Positions 1 through 8,366 of a stretch of 23,481 nucleotides of DNA are shown here, one piece after another; the first letter of the stretch is position 1; each line of letters opens with the position of its first letter. Under the pieces are notes generated by a model that saw only the letters and a list, made by a program, of their open reading frames with translations, was not told the origin of the DNA and did not search any database. The stretch comes from a virus. Position numbers and translations under genes: made by a program. The stretch spans positions 1 to 23,481 of IMG/VR virus record IMGVR_UViG_3300029953_000159; one strand, given 5' to 3'.

Positions 1-1
1 C

Positions 2-472
2 GACTTTTCGGCCAAATGGAAACCCGTGCCGGGCGCTACGCTAGCAGAATGGCAGATTGCGGCGTACCCGTTCGCCAACATGGTTGTCGCCGCAAACGCC
101 GTGATTCAGATGCCGCTAAAAGTTAGCATGATGTTGATATTGCCGTCGCAGAATGATCCCGAAAACAATTATTCAACCAAGCTGAATTTGTTCACATCGA
201 TTCAAACCCAGATCCAGAAGCACATCTCACTCGGCGGTTATTTTACGGTGAATACGCCCGCGTTTATTTACACTGGAATGCTGTTGCGCACGATCCGCGA
301 CGTAACGCCGGCCGGCAGCACACAGCCGCAAATTATTTGGCAATGGGATTTTGAACAACCGTTGATCAGTTTGCAAAATTCTGCGCAAAGTCTCGGCAAT
401 GTCATGGGTCATGTGGAAAACGGCACGCCCACGCAAACGTCGTGGAACGCGCCGGGGACGACTAATTTATGA
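2..472 (+). CDS. Tail tube-end / baseplate protein (5' partial)
   Basis: The reading frame is open to the first base of the window, so the true start lies upstream; the GTG at 26 is only an internal in-frame codon. The visible 156 residues are rich in beta-type sequence and have no transmembrane segment, as in phage tail-tip structural proteins. Its place directly before the baseplate plug, hub and spike genes suggests a tail tube initiator or Dit-like protein joining tube to baseplate. The stop overlaps the next start as ATGA, so the two are probably translated together. The role is inferred mainly from gene order; I do not recognise a specific family motif. Confidence 0.6.
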   Translation, partial: DFSAKWKPVPGATLAEWQIAAYPFANMVVAANAVIQMPLKVSMMLILPSQNDPENNYSTKLNLFTSIQTQIQKHISLGGYFTVNTPAFIYTGMLLRTIRDVTPAGSTQPQIIWQWDFEQPLISLQNSAQSLGNVMGHVENGTPTQTSWNAPGTTNL

Positions 473-741
473 CCACGCTGACACAATTTAACCCGTCGCA
501 AAGCACTCCATTTCAGTTCAATCTCGTATTGGATGGAACAAACTACGTGGCGTCATCCCCGTGGAATTTGTACGGCCAGCGGTATTACATCCAAATATAT
601 GACACGTCGCGCAATTTGGTCATGTGTCGCCCGCTGATCGGATCGCCGCCGGAGTACGACATCAATCTGGCGCTGGGTTATTTCACCACGTCAAAACTGG
701 TCTATCGTGTCAGCACAAATAATTTTGAGGTGACACCGTAA
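469..741 (+). CDS. Baseplate plug protein (Pam3 gp18-like)
   Basis: A 90-residue all-beta protein. The pattern of an F-x-L-x-L-D-G-x-x-Y strand (residues about 16-27), a W-N-L-Y-G-x-R-Y-Y core (32-40) and a later R-P-L-I turn matches the small plug family that sits in the hub of simple contractile baseplates, such as cyanophage Pam3. The ATG overlaps the upstream stop (ATGA), and its stop shares one base with the next start (TAATG). Its position between the tube-end protein and the hub is the usual place for this gene. Family assignment is from memory of the sequence pattern; the overlap geometry is seen directly. Confidence 0.65.
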   Translation: MTTLTQFNPSQSTPFQFNLVLDGTNYVASSPWNLYGQRYYIQIYDTSRNLVMCRPLIGSPPEYDINLALGYFTTSKLVYRVSTNNFEVTP

Positions 742-1712
742 TGCGCTATTACAAAATTACGCTGTCCACATCAACGACAACAAAAACGGCATTTAATACG
801 ATCACCTATTCGTCGCTGAATTCGGACGGCAGCAACAACCCGATGGCGCTGCAGATCGATCTGGATTTATTTCAAGGATTATTTCATCAGCCGTCGCAGA
901 ATGGCATGATTACAATCTATGGCGTACCGTTCGCCGATCTGAGTCAAGCATCAAATTTTACCAATGCGGACATCACAATTGAAGTCGGCATGTCGGCAGG
1001 ATTACCGCTAGCAAACCCAAAACAGGCCGGCATTGTCATTCAAGGCACGGTTTTTCAATCTTACGGAAATTATCAAGGTACTGACGTTCGATTGAATTTG
1101 ATCATCATTCCATATTCGATCAGTCCGACAGCCGAGGCAAATTTATCATTCAATTGGATTGAGGGTCAGACGTTGACGCAGGCCGTATCTTCGACATTGG
1201 GCGTTGCGTTCAATCTGCCAATAACCGGCAAATTTAGCGACAGCATTGTGGCCACAGAAACCCAGCCGGGCATCTATTTTACAATGAAATCGCTCGCGCA
1301 ATATGTCAACGACACGAGCCTGCATGCAGCGCAACCAGTCGGCTATCAGGGTGCAGTCATGTCGGTCAATAGCAATGGCATCACGCTATCCGATGGCACC
1401 GCGCCGGTAAAAGATATCACCGCCATACAATTTACTGACATCATCGGAAATTTAACCTGGATTGATGCGGTCACTATTCAGGCAAAATTGGTAATGCGGC
1501 ATGATCTGAACGTGAATGGTTACGTGACATTTCCACCAGGCGCGCCGACGATCAATAACGCAACGCAGTACAACCAGATTCGCAATACAATTTCATTCGA
1601 CGGCACATTCCAAATCACGACAGTGCGACATGTTGGAAGTAGTCGCCAGCCGACCGCCGATAGCTGGGTGACGGTCATTGATGCAATAATTAGCAACCCT
1701 ACATTAAAATGA
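741..1712 (+). CDS. Baseplate hub protein (gp27/gpD-like)
   Basis: A 323-residue protein, mostly beta. It has a long ordered N-terminal part (MRYYKITLS and on), an I-T-I-Y-G-V-P strand near 57-63, and a middle segment E-G-Q-T-L-T-Q-A-V (about 141-149) resembling the helix-bearing domain of gp27/gpD-type hubs. Length and position between plug and spike fit the trimeric hub that carries the spike and contacts the tail tube. The start overlaps the plug stop, and the stop overlaps the spike start (ATGA). Hub proteins diverge strongly, so the call leans on synteny. Confidence 0.6.
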   Translation: MRYYKITLSTSTTTKTAFNTITYSSLNSDGSNNPMALQIDLDLFQGLFHQPSQNGMITIYGVPFADLSQASNFTNADITIEVGMSAGLPLANPKQAGIVIQGTVFQSYGNYQGTDVRLNLIIIPYSISPTAEANLSFNWIEGQTLTQAVSSTLGVAFNLPITGKFSDSIVATETQPGIYFTMKSLAQYVNDTSLHAAQPVGYQGAVMSVNSNGITLSDGTAPVKDITAIQFTDIIGNLTWIDAVTIQAKLVMRHDLNVNGYVTFPPGAPTINNATQYNQIRNTISFDGTFQITTVRHVGSSRQPTADSWVTVIDAIISNPTLK

Positions 1713-2278
1713 GCAATAGCCAAAAAACCCCATTCTCGGTATCGATAAATAGCGTCATTGCGCAACGGATATCCGACGCCTTGCAAGGTCTGGGCAATGT
1801 GCTGCCGTGCCATGTGGTCGCTGTGGATGGCGCAATCGTCACGGTCAATTTTGACGTGCAGGTAAATAATAATTTTACGCTGCCGCCCGTCACCTGTTCG
1901 ACTATTGGGAGCAGGTATATCAGAATCCCATTGCAGATTGGAGACAAAGGCATCTGCATTTCTGCCGACGTAAAACTGGGTGGCATAACCGGTCTGGGCA
2001 AGGGTGCTGCACCGATCACGTCGGCGAGTAATCTGGGGGCATTAATTTTCATCCCGGTCGGCAATGTGGATTGGGATGACATCAGTTCGACTGCATCGTT
2101 TATGCGCGACGCTAACAATTCGGTATCTGTCACATTAGATGCCGGATCAGCAAATGTGGATGGCAATATGTCAGTATCTGGTAATTTATCGGCTGGAAAT
2201 GGGATAACATGTATGTTCACGACATTGACCGGACAGACTGTTACTGTGCAAAATGGAATTGTGACCAATTTAATTTAG
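1709..2278 (+). CDS. Baseplate spike / central puncturing protein (Gp138/gpV-like)
   Basis: A 189-residue protein with an OB-fold-like N-terminal half (about 32-120, including V-D-G-A-I-V-T-V-N and I-G-D-K-G) and a repetitive beta-helical C-terminus. The tail G-N-M-S-V-S-G-N-L-S-A-G-N-G followed by T-G-Q-T-V-T-V-Q-N-G-I-V is typical of P2 gpV and Gp138-type spikes that pierce the outer membrane. I see no clear HxH iron-binding tip. The start overlaps the hub stop as ATGA. It probably forms the trimeric needle seated in the hub encoded just upstream. A long reverse-strand reading frame over the same bases is a shadow. Confidence 0.75.
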   Translation: MSNSQKTPFSVSINSVIAQRISDALQGLGNVLPCHVVAVDGAIVTVNFDVQVNNNFTLPPVTCSTIGSRYIRIPLQIGDKGICISADVKLGGITGLGKGAAPITSASNLGALIFIPVGNVDWDDISSTASFMRDANNSVSVTLDAGSANVDGNMSVSGNLSAGNGITCMFTTLTGQTVTVQNGIVTNLI

Positions 2279-2285
2279 GACGATT

Positions 2286-2705
2286 ATGGCCGCGTGTTTT
2301 CAATTACTTAACGTTGATTATTTTAATAATTTAATTTCAGAAATTAATAGCGCGATGACGCCTGAACAATTGCAGGAAATTGTCAATTCCGCATTCAATG
2401 ATATTTCAACTTTAGAAAGCACAATGACCGGACAACTCGCTTTGTTGGCGCCGATAAATGCGCTTCTTACTATTCCGGCGACCAACCCAGCGGCAATAGT
2501 GACGTGGATAACGTCGTTGATCACTGATGTTCTGACGCCAATGTATCAGCCCTATATAACAATGACCGCTCAGATCGCGGCATTAATTGTGCAAATTGCA
2601 GAATTGACTGCGGCAATTGAGTCTGCGCAACTTTCACTATCTACAAATTTCCCCGATATTTCCATTGATATACCGGCAATTAATCCAAATTTTTGCACAT
2701 TATGA
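2286..2705 (+). CDS. Unknown helical protein of the baseplate cluster
   Basis: A 139-residue protein I do not recognise. It is largely helical with long runs of A, I, L and T and few charged residues. An acidic, Q-rich N-terminal region (E-I-N-S-A-M-T-P-E-Q-L-Q-E-I) leads into stretches that look amphipathic rather than clearly membrane-spanning. An AGGA Shine-Dalgarno lies about six bases before the ATG. Its position between spike and gp25-like wedge suggests a baseplate or assembly role. The stop overlaps the next start as ATGA. Confidence 0.6.
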   Translation: MAACFQLLNVDYFNNLISEINSAMTPEQLQEIVNSAFNDISTLESTMTGQLALLAPINALLTIPATNPAAIVTWITSLITDVLTPMYQPYITMTAQIAALIVQIAELTAAIESAQLSLSTNFPDISIDIPAINPNFCTL

Positions 2706-3019
2706 GAACCTACGGAAAAGACAGTTCAGGCAAATGGCAACTTGTCACAGATACGCCCTATGTCTGGTTGACCACACTGATCCAAACATTGCGCCTGATC
2801 ACCGGGGAAAGTCCGTTTTATACGACAACCGGCATACCGGCATATCAATCAATCCGCACGCAAATTGCGCCAGATATTGCGGTCAATAACATTCAGACTC
2901 AATTTTCACCCTATTTTTCCAGTCTAATTATCAGTAAAGTGCCAACGGCATCGACTCCGACATATAATGTATCGGCAGTATTGCCAAACGGCACCCCATA
3001 TCAGACGGTGGTTAGTTAA
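2702..3019 (+). CDS. Baseplate wedge protein, gp25-like
   Basis: A 105-residue protein. I chose ATG 2702 because it overlaps the upstream TGA as ATGA; the in-frame TTG nine bases earlier is less likely. An N-terminal basic segment is followed by T-L-I-Q-T-L-R-L-I-T-G-E-S-P-F-Y and then I-A-P-D-I-A-V-N-N-I, the helical layout of small gp25/gpW-like wedge proteins that clamp the sheath to the baseplate. It sits directly before the J-like wedge gene, as in many simple contractile phages. The stop TAA abuts the next ATG. Confidence 0.6.
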   Translation: MRTYGKDSSGKWQLVTDTPYVWLTTLIQTLRLITGESPFYTTTGIPAYQSIRTQIAPDIAVNNIQTQFSPYFSSLIISKVPTASTPTYNVSAVLPNGTPYQTVVS

Positions 3020-4645
3020 ATGACGACAATAACGAACGCGGGCGCGATCCCGGATTCACCGACAACTCTGCTCAATGAAGTCATTGCGGCGGCAACACTG
3101 CTGTCACCCGGACTTACCGCCGATCTGCCGGCCTCATTAATTGAGGATCTGGCCAGCACAGCGACCGGCGCCGTCGTCGTCCAGGATCAAGGCGTTGCCG
3201 ATCTGATCAATTCAATTTCCGCATTTACCGCAAATCCCCCAGTACTGTACGCGCTCGGTGCGCAAAACGGAATCACGCAGGGCGTCGGTTCTAACACGTC
3301 GGTTTATGTGGTATTCATTAGCGCAAATTTGGGCTTTGTCATCAATGCCGGGTTTGTCGTGTCGGATGGCACAAATCAGTATGTAGTGCAAGACGGCGGC
3401 ATTATCCCCACATCGGGCCAGACTGTGCCGCTGTATTGCCTCGCTATCAATGCTGGATCGTTCGCGGTCCCGATAGGTACAGTCAATCAGATAATCACTT
3501 CGCTGCCATCGGGCATTGCCATCACTTGCACCAATTTAGTGTCAGGCATCCCCGGCGCATCTGCGCAAACTCTCGCAAGTTATCAGGCGCAGGTGATACA
3601 GGCCGGACAGTCAGCGGCACAGGGCATGCCCGATTTTGTTAAAACTCAATTGCAGAAAGTGCCGGGCGTTCAGGCCAATCTGGTGTCGGTTCGTCCGGTT
3701 GGCACAAATTGGGAAATTATTTGCGGCGGCGGCGATCCGTATGCTGTGGCAGGTGCGATCTACGAATCATTTTTTGATTTTTCCAATCTGGTCGGATCGA
3801 CTATTTTGGCCGCGTCAATCACAAACGCATATCCGGCCATTGTGACCACAAATTTAAATCACGGCTATTCGACCGGGCAAGTCGTGCAATTTCTGAGCGC
3901 GACCGGTATGACCGGCATTAATTCAATTCCATTCACTGCAATTGTTTTGAGTGAAACAACGTTCAGCTTGAATGTGGCAATTGCGAGCATTGTCTGGGCA
4001 TCAGGAACCGTCACCATCACGACCGCCGAGCCGCACGGCATTCCATCCGGAACGATTGCCGGCACGATCTATGGATGTGTGCCGACGGGCTACAATGGCG
4101 CATACACATTCACGCGAACCGGCACGACCACATTCACATATCCGCTGGCAACGAACCCCGGTGCCAGCACTGCGCTTGGCTATACCGGTTTCGACAGTAC
4201 GACAAACGGCACCTATAACGCAAACACCGCAGTTGTCACGCCAAATCTGCGCAATATCTCAGTGTCAATAAATAGCTACCCGGATACGTATGTTATTCCT
4301 TTCGTCGATCCACCAGTGCAGACTGTCACCGTCGCGCTGACATGGAACACCACGTCGTCAAATTATGTCTCGAGTGTGGCGGTCGCTGCGGCGGCGCAGC
4401 CGGCCATCGCAGCATACATCAACGGGATTTTTGTCGGACAGCCGATCAATATTTTTGACATGCAGAATGCATTTACGGCATCCGTGGCAAATTTATTGCA
4501 AACCAATTTAATATCAAAAATGGTCTTTGTTGTGACAATTAATGGCATAGTCACATCGCCGTCGGCTGGAACCGGCGTAATTTATGGCGATACTGAATCA
4601 TTTTTTGAAACTACAGCGTCGTCAATTTCAGTGACACAGGGCTGA
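3020..4645 (+). CDS. Baseplate J-like wedge protein with inserted FCCH-like repeats
   Basis: A 541-residue protein. The N-terminal part (1-250) and the C-terminal part (about 405-541, with Q-T-V-T-V-A-L-T-W and a terminal T-E-S-F-F-E) match the overall pattern of baseplate J-like proteins, the central wedge component that opens during contraction. Between them, about residues 265-388, are two small beta modules. The first has P-A-I-V-T-T..H-G-Y-S-T-G-Q-V-V; the second has T-V-T-I-T-T-A-E-P-H-G-I-P-S-G with a following Y-N-G-A-Y-T-F and T-T-F-T-Y. These resemble the FCCH-type domains common in phage structural proteins. No frameshift is seen. It lies within a tight baseplate operon. Confidence 0.8.
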   Translation: MTTITNAGAIPDSPTTLLNEVIAAATLLSPGLTADLPASLIEDLASTATGAVVVQDQGVADLINSISAFTANPPVLYALGAQNGITQGVGSNTSVYVVFISANLGFVINAGFVVSDGTNQYVVQDGGIIPTSGQTVPLYCLAINAGSFAVPIGTVNQIITSLPSGIAITCTNLVSGIPGASAQTLASYQAQVIQAGQSAAQGMPDFVKTQLQKVPGVQANLVSVRPVGTNWEIICGGGDPYAVAGAIYESFFDFSNLVGSTILAASITNAYPAIVTTNLNHGYSTGQVVQFLSATGMTGINSIPFTAIVLSETTFSLNVAIASIVWASGTVTITTAEPHGIPSGTIAGTIYGCVPTGYNGAYTFTRTGTTTFTYPLATNPGASTALGYTGFDSTTNGTYNANTAVVTPNLRNISVSINSYPDTYVIPFVDPPVQTVTVALTWNTTSSNYVSSVAVAAAAQPAIAAYINGIFVGQPINIFDMQNAFTASVANLLQTNLISKMVFVVTINGIVTSPSAGTGVIYGDTESFFETTASSISVTQG

Positions 4646-4646
4646 T

Positions 4647-5363
4647 ATGGGATTCGGATATGTAGACGACGGATACTGGGATGACGGATATGCGACTGAA
4701 TACCAGGTTGCGGCATTGCCGTTAATCGCCACACCGCCGACGCAAGTGACATTGCAGGCATATGAGTATTTGCAATATAACGACGATCCCGACATTGCCG
4801 CATTTTTTGACACGTACAACACAATCGCCGCCGGATATTTAGCGCAAATCAATACGTTAAATTTGCCCATTTATAGTCAGCAATTTGGCGCGATGCTCGA
4901 CTGGGTGGCGTTTAATCTGTACGGTTATACAAGACCGGTTTTATCAGTTGGCACTGTGTCGCTATCCGGTGGGCTGTATAATTCGGATAGCTATGATGTG
5001 GAACCCTACAACACGGCAGCAATTAGCGGATCGTCGGCATTGATCTACGTCACGGATGATATTTATCAGAGGTGCCTATTGTGGAATTTGTACACCGGGG
5101 ACGGTAAACAATTTACAACGCGATGGCTTAAAAACCGAGTGATGCGGTTCTTGACGATGATTAATGGTGTGATCACACCGATGGATAACACCTATCTTGT
5201 CAGCGTCGTATTCAGTGCAGGCAATAACGTATTAATTACTGTCGACTCGGCATTCGTGGCAGCGTCACCGGTCAATCAAGCGACGGCGCAGGCATTACAG
5301 GCGGCAGTCAGCGCGCAATATTTACAATTGCCATTTCAATACAATTTTTCAGTAGTTTATTAA
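4647..5363 (+). CDS. Baseplate wedge / tail protein I-like
   Basis: A 238-residue protein with an aromatic, glycine- and aspartate-rich start (G-Y-V-D-D-G-Y-W-D-D-G-Y). A middle segment, L-W-N-L-Y-T-G-D-G-K-Q-F-T-T-R-W-L-K-N-R-V-M-R-F, resembles wedge proteins that follow J in other phages. Gene order (J, this gene, then fibre) fits a tail protein I or gp23-type component linking wedge to fibre. The ATG lies one base past the upstream TGA. No membrane segment or signal peptide is present. Its function is inferred from position and size. Confidence 0.6.
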   Translation: MGFGYVDDGYWDDGYATEYQVAALPLIATPPTQVTLQAYEYLQYNDDPDIAAFFDTYNTIAAGYLAQINTLNLPIYSQQFGAMLDWVAFNLYGYTRPVLSVGTVSLSGGLYNSDSYDVEPYNTAAISGSSALIYVTDDIYQRCLLWNLYTGDGKQFTTRWLKNRVMRFLTMINGVITPMDNTYLVSVVFSAGNNVLITVDSAFVAASPVNQATAQALQAAVSAQYLQLPFQYNFSVVY

Positions 5364-5373
5364 TGGGCCGATC

Positions 5374-6603
5374 ATGTCAATATTAATTTTTGCCAATAAC
5401 GCCAAGACCACGCTGGCGAACGCATTGACCAGCACATCGACGGTCATCAATCTGTCGGCTGGCACTGGATCTGAATTTCCACAGCCGGTCGGCGCTGAAT
5501 ATTTTGTGCTGACATTGACTGACGCCGCGACCGGTTTAATTAATGAGATTGTCTGGTGTACCAGTAGATCAGCCGACGCGCTGACGGTGACACGCGGGCA
5601 AGAGAGTACGACCGCAAAAGCCTGGTTAATTAATGACTTCGCAAGCTGCCGACCAACTGCCGGGACACAATCCGAATTTGTCCAGCCCGACCAATTGCAA
5701 GAGGGGCTTTACGGGTACACCGTGGCCGGCGGCACCGCCAACGTATTGACCGGTGCAATTGCCAGTAATCTGACTGCATTGCCCGACGGATTGCCAGTTG
5801 TCATCAAGGCCGGGTTTGCAAACACATCAACCGTCACTTTCCAATTGACATTGGGCGCCACATTGCTGTCGGCATATCCGATTGTAAAAGGCAATAATGG
5901 CGCGTTAGTCGCTGGCGATATCCCTGCGGTCGGCTATCAGATACAGGCCAATTGGTCTGCGGCATTCAATAGCTTCATTATGCAAAATCCGGCAACCGGC
6001 GTAAGCACGATACCGACCGGATCAATTTATCAATTCCCCTGCGCGGCAGCGTCATTGCCTACCGGATTTTTAATTACAAATGGCGCATTGGTATCGCGCA
6101 CCACATACGCCGCGCTCTACGCCTTCGCTGTGGCGAGTGGCAATATTGTATCTGATGCAACATGGCTCGGCGGTCAATATGGGGCGTTCAGTTCTGGTGA
6201 CGGATCGACGACATTCAGATTGCCACAATATGGCGGCTATTTCCTGCGAACATTGGACAATGGCAACGGCATCGATCCGAGCCGAGTCATCGGGACTGTG
6301 CAAGGCGGGCAAAATGTATCGCATAGTCACGCTGCGGCATCCACGTCCACATCCTCGTCAGGCGCCACCGTAACTGACCCTGGGCATCATCATCAATCGA
6401 ATGGTATTGCCGGAACTGGGCAAGGTGCATCCGGCGCCAACACCGTGCAGCAATCAGCGGGTAGTCAATCGACAACAACTGTCGGCACTGGCGTCAGCGT
6501 CACCGTAGCGACAACTACAGGCACTTCGACCACCATAACCGCTGACGGCGGCACCGAAGCTCGCCCGATTAACGTTTCTGTATTAACATGCATAAAATAT
6601 TGA
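5374..6603 (+). CDS. Tail fibre protein with tail-collar domain
   Basis: A 409-residue fibre. The N-terminal domain (1-110) has the T-L-T-x-T-x-T-x-I-N-L and T-R-G-Q-E-S-T-T-A-K-A-W pattern of phage fibre attachment domains. A tail-collar domain follows at about 213-285, with G-D-G-S-T-T-F-R-L-P near its end. The C-terminal region carries His clusters (H-S-H at 317-319 and H-H-H at 338-340) that could bind metal. It ends in the conserved G-T-E-A-R-P-I-N-V-S-V-L-x-C-I-K-Y motif. It probably binds the host surface. The start is ATG 5374, ten bases after the upstream stop. Confidence 0.88.
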   Translation: MSILIFANNAKTTLANALTSTSTVINLSAGTGSEFPQPVGAEYFVLTLTDAATGLINEIVWCTSRSADALTVTRGQESTTAKAWLINDFASCRPTAGTQSEFVQPDQLQEGLYGYTVAGGTANVLTGAIASNLTALPDGLPVVIKAGFANTSTVTFQLTLGATLLSAYPIVKGNNGALVAGDIPAVGYQIQANWSAAFNSFIMQNPATGVSTIPTGSIYQFPCAAASLPTGFLITNGALVSRTTYAALYAFAVASGNIVSDATWLGGQYGAFSSGDGSTTFRLPQYGGYFLRTLDNGNGIDPSRVIGTVQGGQNVSHSHAAASTSTSSSGATVTDPGHHHQSNGIAGTGQGASGANTVQQSAGSQSTTTVGTGVSVTVATTTGTSTTITADGGTEARPINVSVLTCIKY

Positions 6604-6615
6604 TAGAGGTTTATT

Positions 6616-6864
6616 ATGTCGTTAAATTTAACATTGCGATCCGGGCAGACACATCCGCTATCATGGGCGCAGGTTGATACCAATTGGATAGCGCTGCAAA
6701 ATTTTTGCAATGCGCTTGGGCAAAGTGGCACGACCACGCAGCGGGCGGCGTATACTCCACAATTTATCGGACAGCCGTGGTTCGATACGACATTAGGTTT
6801 TCAGGTAAATTGTTTAACATTGTCGCCTGCAACATGGGTTGACGCAGCCGGAGTGGTGGTATGA
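6616..6864 (+). CDS. Small tail fibre-associated protein
   Basis: An 82-residue protein with an AGAGG ribosome binding site. The start S-L-N-L-T-L-R-S-G-Q-T-H-P-L-S-W-A-Q-V-D-T-N-W matches a short module seen at the start of many phage fibre-related proteins (a ...L-T/S-x-x-E/Q-x-D-x-N-W/F pattern). The second half, P-Q-F-I-G-Q-P-W-F-D-T-T, is a common fibre beta motif. It lies between two fibre genes and its stop overlaps the next start (ATGA). It may be a small structural part or assembly helper of the fibre; the sequence does not decide which. Confidence 0.65.
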   Translation: MSLNLTLRSGQTHPLSWAQVDTNWIALQNFCNALGQSGTTTQRAAYTPQFIGQPWFDTTLGFQVNCLTLSPATWVDAAGVVV

Positions 6865-7805
6865 AAAAAATTATTATTTCGCTATTAGCGCTATTTACCA
6901 TTGCGGTTCAGGCGCAGACGTTCCCGGTCAATAATTTAACGGCTGCGGGGTACATCACTGCTGTCGGAAATATCACCACATCGGGTGGTCAATTTATCGG
7001 CGCTGGAACTGGGTTGACTGGAACAGCAGCTGGATTGACCGCAGGTTCGGCCACGACAGCATCGAGCGCGATAACCGCGACGACGGCATCCAATCTCGCA
7101 GCCGGCGGTGCCGGGCAATTAGTATGCCAGACCGCAACCGGGACAACTGGATATGTTGCGCTCGGCACGAACGGTTATTTTTTGCAGGCGCAAACATCTG
7201 GCTGCCCAATATGGGTTGCTGGGTCGGCGTATACACCTGGCTCTGTGGCAATCACTGGCGGCTCGATCACCGGGACAACAATTAGTGGCTCGACCGGCGC
7301 GTTCACCACATTGTCGGCATCGTCTACGGTATCAGGTGCGGGATTTTCGACATATCTGGCGTCACCGCCAGGCATAGGTACGACGACCCCGGCAGCAGGC
7401 GTATTTCTTGGTGCAACCAATGGTGCAAACCCATGCACTGGATGCGTCGGTCAATATGTCGCAACAAATTTTGTAATAATAACTATTCCAACAAATACTG
7501 CAACAAATGTCGGCTCAATTTCATTGCCCGCAGGTGAATATCTTGTGTGGGGTGTTGTCGGAATAGGGAATACCGGCGTCACAGCAGTGCAGGCCGGTAT
7601 CAGCACAACGTCCGCCACTTTCGGGGCGTTTGGCACATATGTGTCATTCAGTACGCCGAGCACGACAGGTACGCAAGCAATAGCAACTCCGTCGGTACGA
7701 GTAACCATATCAACCACGACAACGGTCTATTTAGTAGGGCAAAACACATGCGTGTCGTCGGGATCAGGTAGTCAAGGTACTATTTATTATATTCGCACTA
7801 ATTAA
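6861..7805 (+). CDS. Fibre-like repetitive protein with a Sec signal peptide
   Basis: A 314-residue protein. Residues 1-19 form a classical signal peptide: a K-K start, a hydrophobic core I-I-I-S-L-L-A-L-F-T-I-A-V, and an A-Q-A-like cleavage site. The body is rich in G, T, S and A with repeats such as G-S-I-T-G-T-T-I-S-G-S-T-G-A-F-T-T-L, typical of trimeric phage fibres. The last ~120 residues form a compact beta domain with S-L-P-A-G-E-Y-L-V-W-G-V-V, resembling C-terminal receptor-binding domains of fibres. Several cysteines, including C-T-G-C, could form disulphides after export. It overlaps the upstream gene as ATGA. A signal peptide on a fibre-type protein is unusual. Confidence 0.7.
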   Translation: MKKIIISLLALFTIAVQAQTFPVNNLTAAGYITAVGNITTSGGQFIGAGTGLTGTAAGLTAGSATTASSAITATTASNLAAGGAGQLVCQTATGTTGYVALGTNGYFLQAQTSGCPIWVAGSAYTPGSVAITGGSITGTTISGSTGAFTTLSASSTVSGAGFSTYLASPPGIGTTTPAAGVFLGATNGANPCTGCVGQYVATNFVIITIPTNTATNVGSISLPAGEYLVWGVVGIGNTGVTAVQAGISTTSATFGAFGTYVSFSTPSTTGTQAIATPSVRVTISTTTTVYLVGQNTCVSSGSGSQGTIYYIRTN

Positions 7806-7823
7806 CCAACTGGAGTATTAAAA

Positions 7824-7946
7824 ATGGACAACGATCAAACTTTACCAAAGCCAGAGACTGACATCGGCGGCGATCTTCCAGAACAACCGCACGTAGAACC
7901 AAAGCCCGATGCCGCCATTGGTGGCGATCTTCCTGAGAAGCCATAA
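7824..7946 (+). CDS. Short acidic repeat peptide (40 aa)
   Basis: A 40-residue reading frame with a GGAG ribosome binding site ten bases upstream. It contains an internal duplication: two copies of I-G-G-D-L-P-E followed by Q-P or K-P, at about residues 14-22 and 32-40. It is acidic, proline-rich and has no hydrophobic segment, so it is probably disordered. It sits between the exported fibre-like protein and the first lysis-region membrane protein. The function is unknown; the repeat and good ribosome binding site argue that it is a real gene. Confidence 0.55.
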   Translation: MDNDQTLPKPETDIGGDLPEQPHVEPKPDAAIGGDLPEKP

Positions 7947-7949
7947 ACC

Positions 7950-8366
7950 ATGCGCGGTTTTAAATCTCGATTGATTGCGCTGGCCGTGCTCATATGGGCG
8001 GATGCGCTATCATCTTTGGTTCTACAAACCATTCACACAAATGGCGCGTATCTGTTCGTTTGCGTGAATTTCAGCCTATTGGCGTTGCTGATCATCCTAA
8101 AAAATAAACCGACCGCGATCATGGTCGACATTTCATTGCTGATGTTTGGTCAAATGATCGTTCACGCGCTCGCCTGGTATATTTGGACATATTTTACATT
8201 CCCTTACTTTTATCATGGGGCAATAAAATTAATCGTTATAATCACCTATCTCAGACTAATTTGGATAGGAAAAAATGATGGAAACGTTCTACGACTTCCT
8301 AATTGGTTGCTATTTTGTCGTGATTATAATTTGGTCAGCCTATTTAGTGCGAAGGTTCAAAGATGA
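7950..8366 (+). CDS. Multi-pass membrane protein of the lysis region
   Basis: A 138-residue protein with about four hydrophobic segments, at roughly 8-25, 33-51, 56-75 and 89-105, after a basic start (M-R-G-F-K-S-R). It begins four bases after the preceding stop, and its stop overlaps the next start as ATGA. A holin, antiholin or lysis-accessory role is plausible from position only. The last ~30 residues are overlapped in another frame by a smaller reading frame with a good ribosome binding site, so the true end of this gene is less certain than its start. Confidence 0.55.
   Translation: MRGFKSRLIALAVLIWADALSSLVLQTIHTNGAYLFVCVNFSLLALLIILKNKPTAIMVDISLLMFGQMIVHALAWYIWTYFTFPYFYHGAIKLIVIITYLRLIWIGKNDGNVLRLPNWLLFCRDYNLVSLFSAKVQR

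Noticed and set aside
1699-2268. 189-codon minus-strand frame opposite the spike gene
   Set aside because: It lies almost exactly opposite the spike gene, which has recognisable family features and ATGA junctions; there is no minus-strand context.
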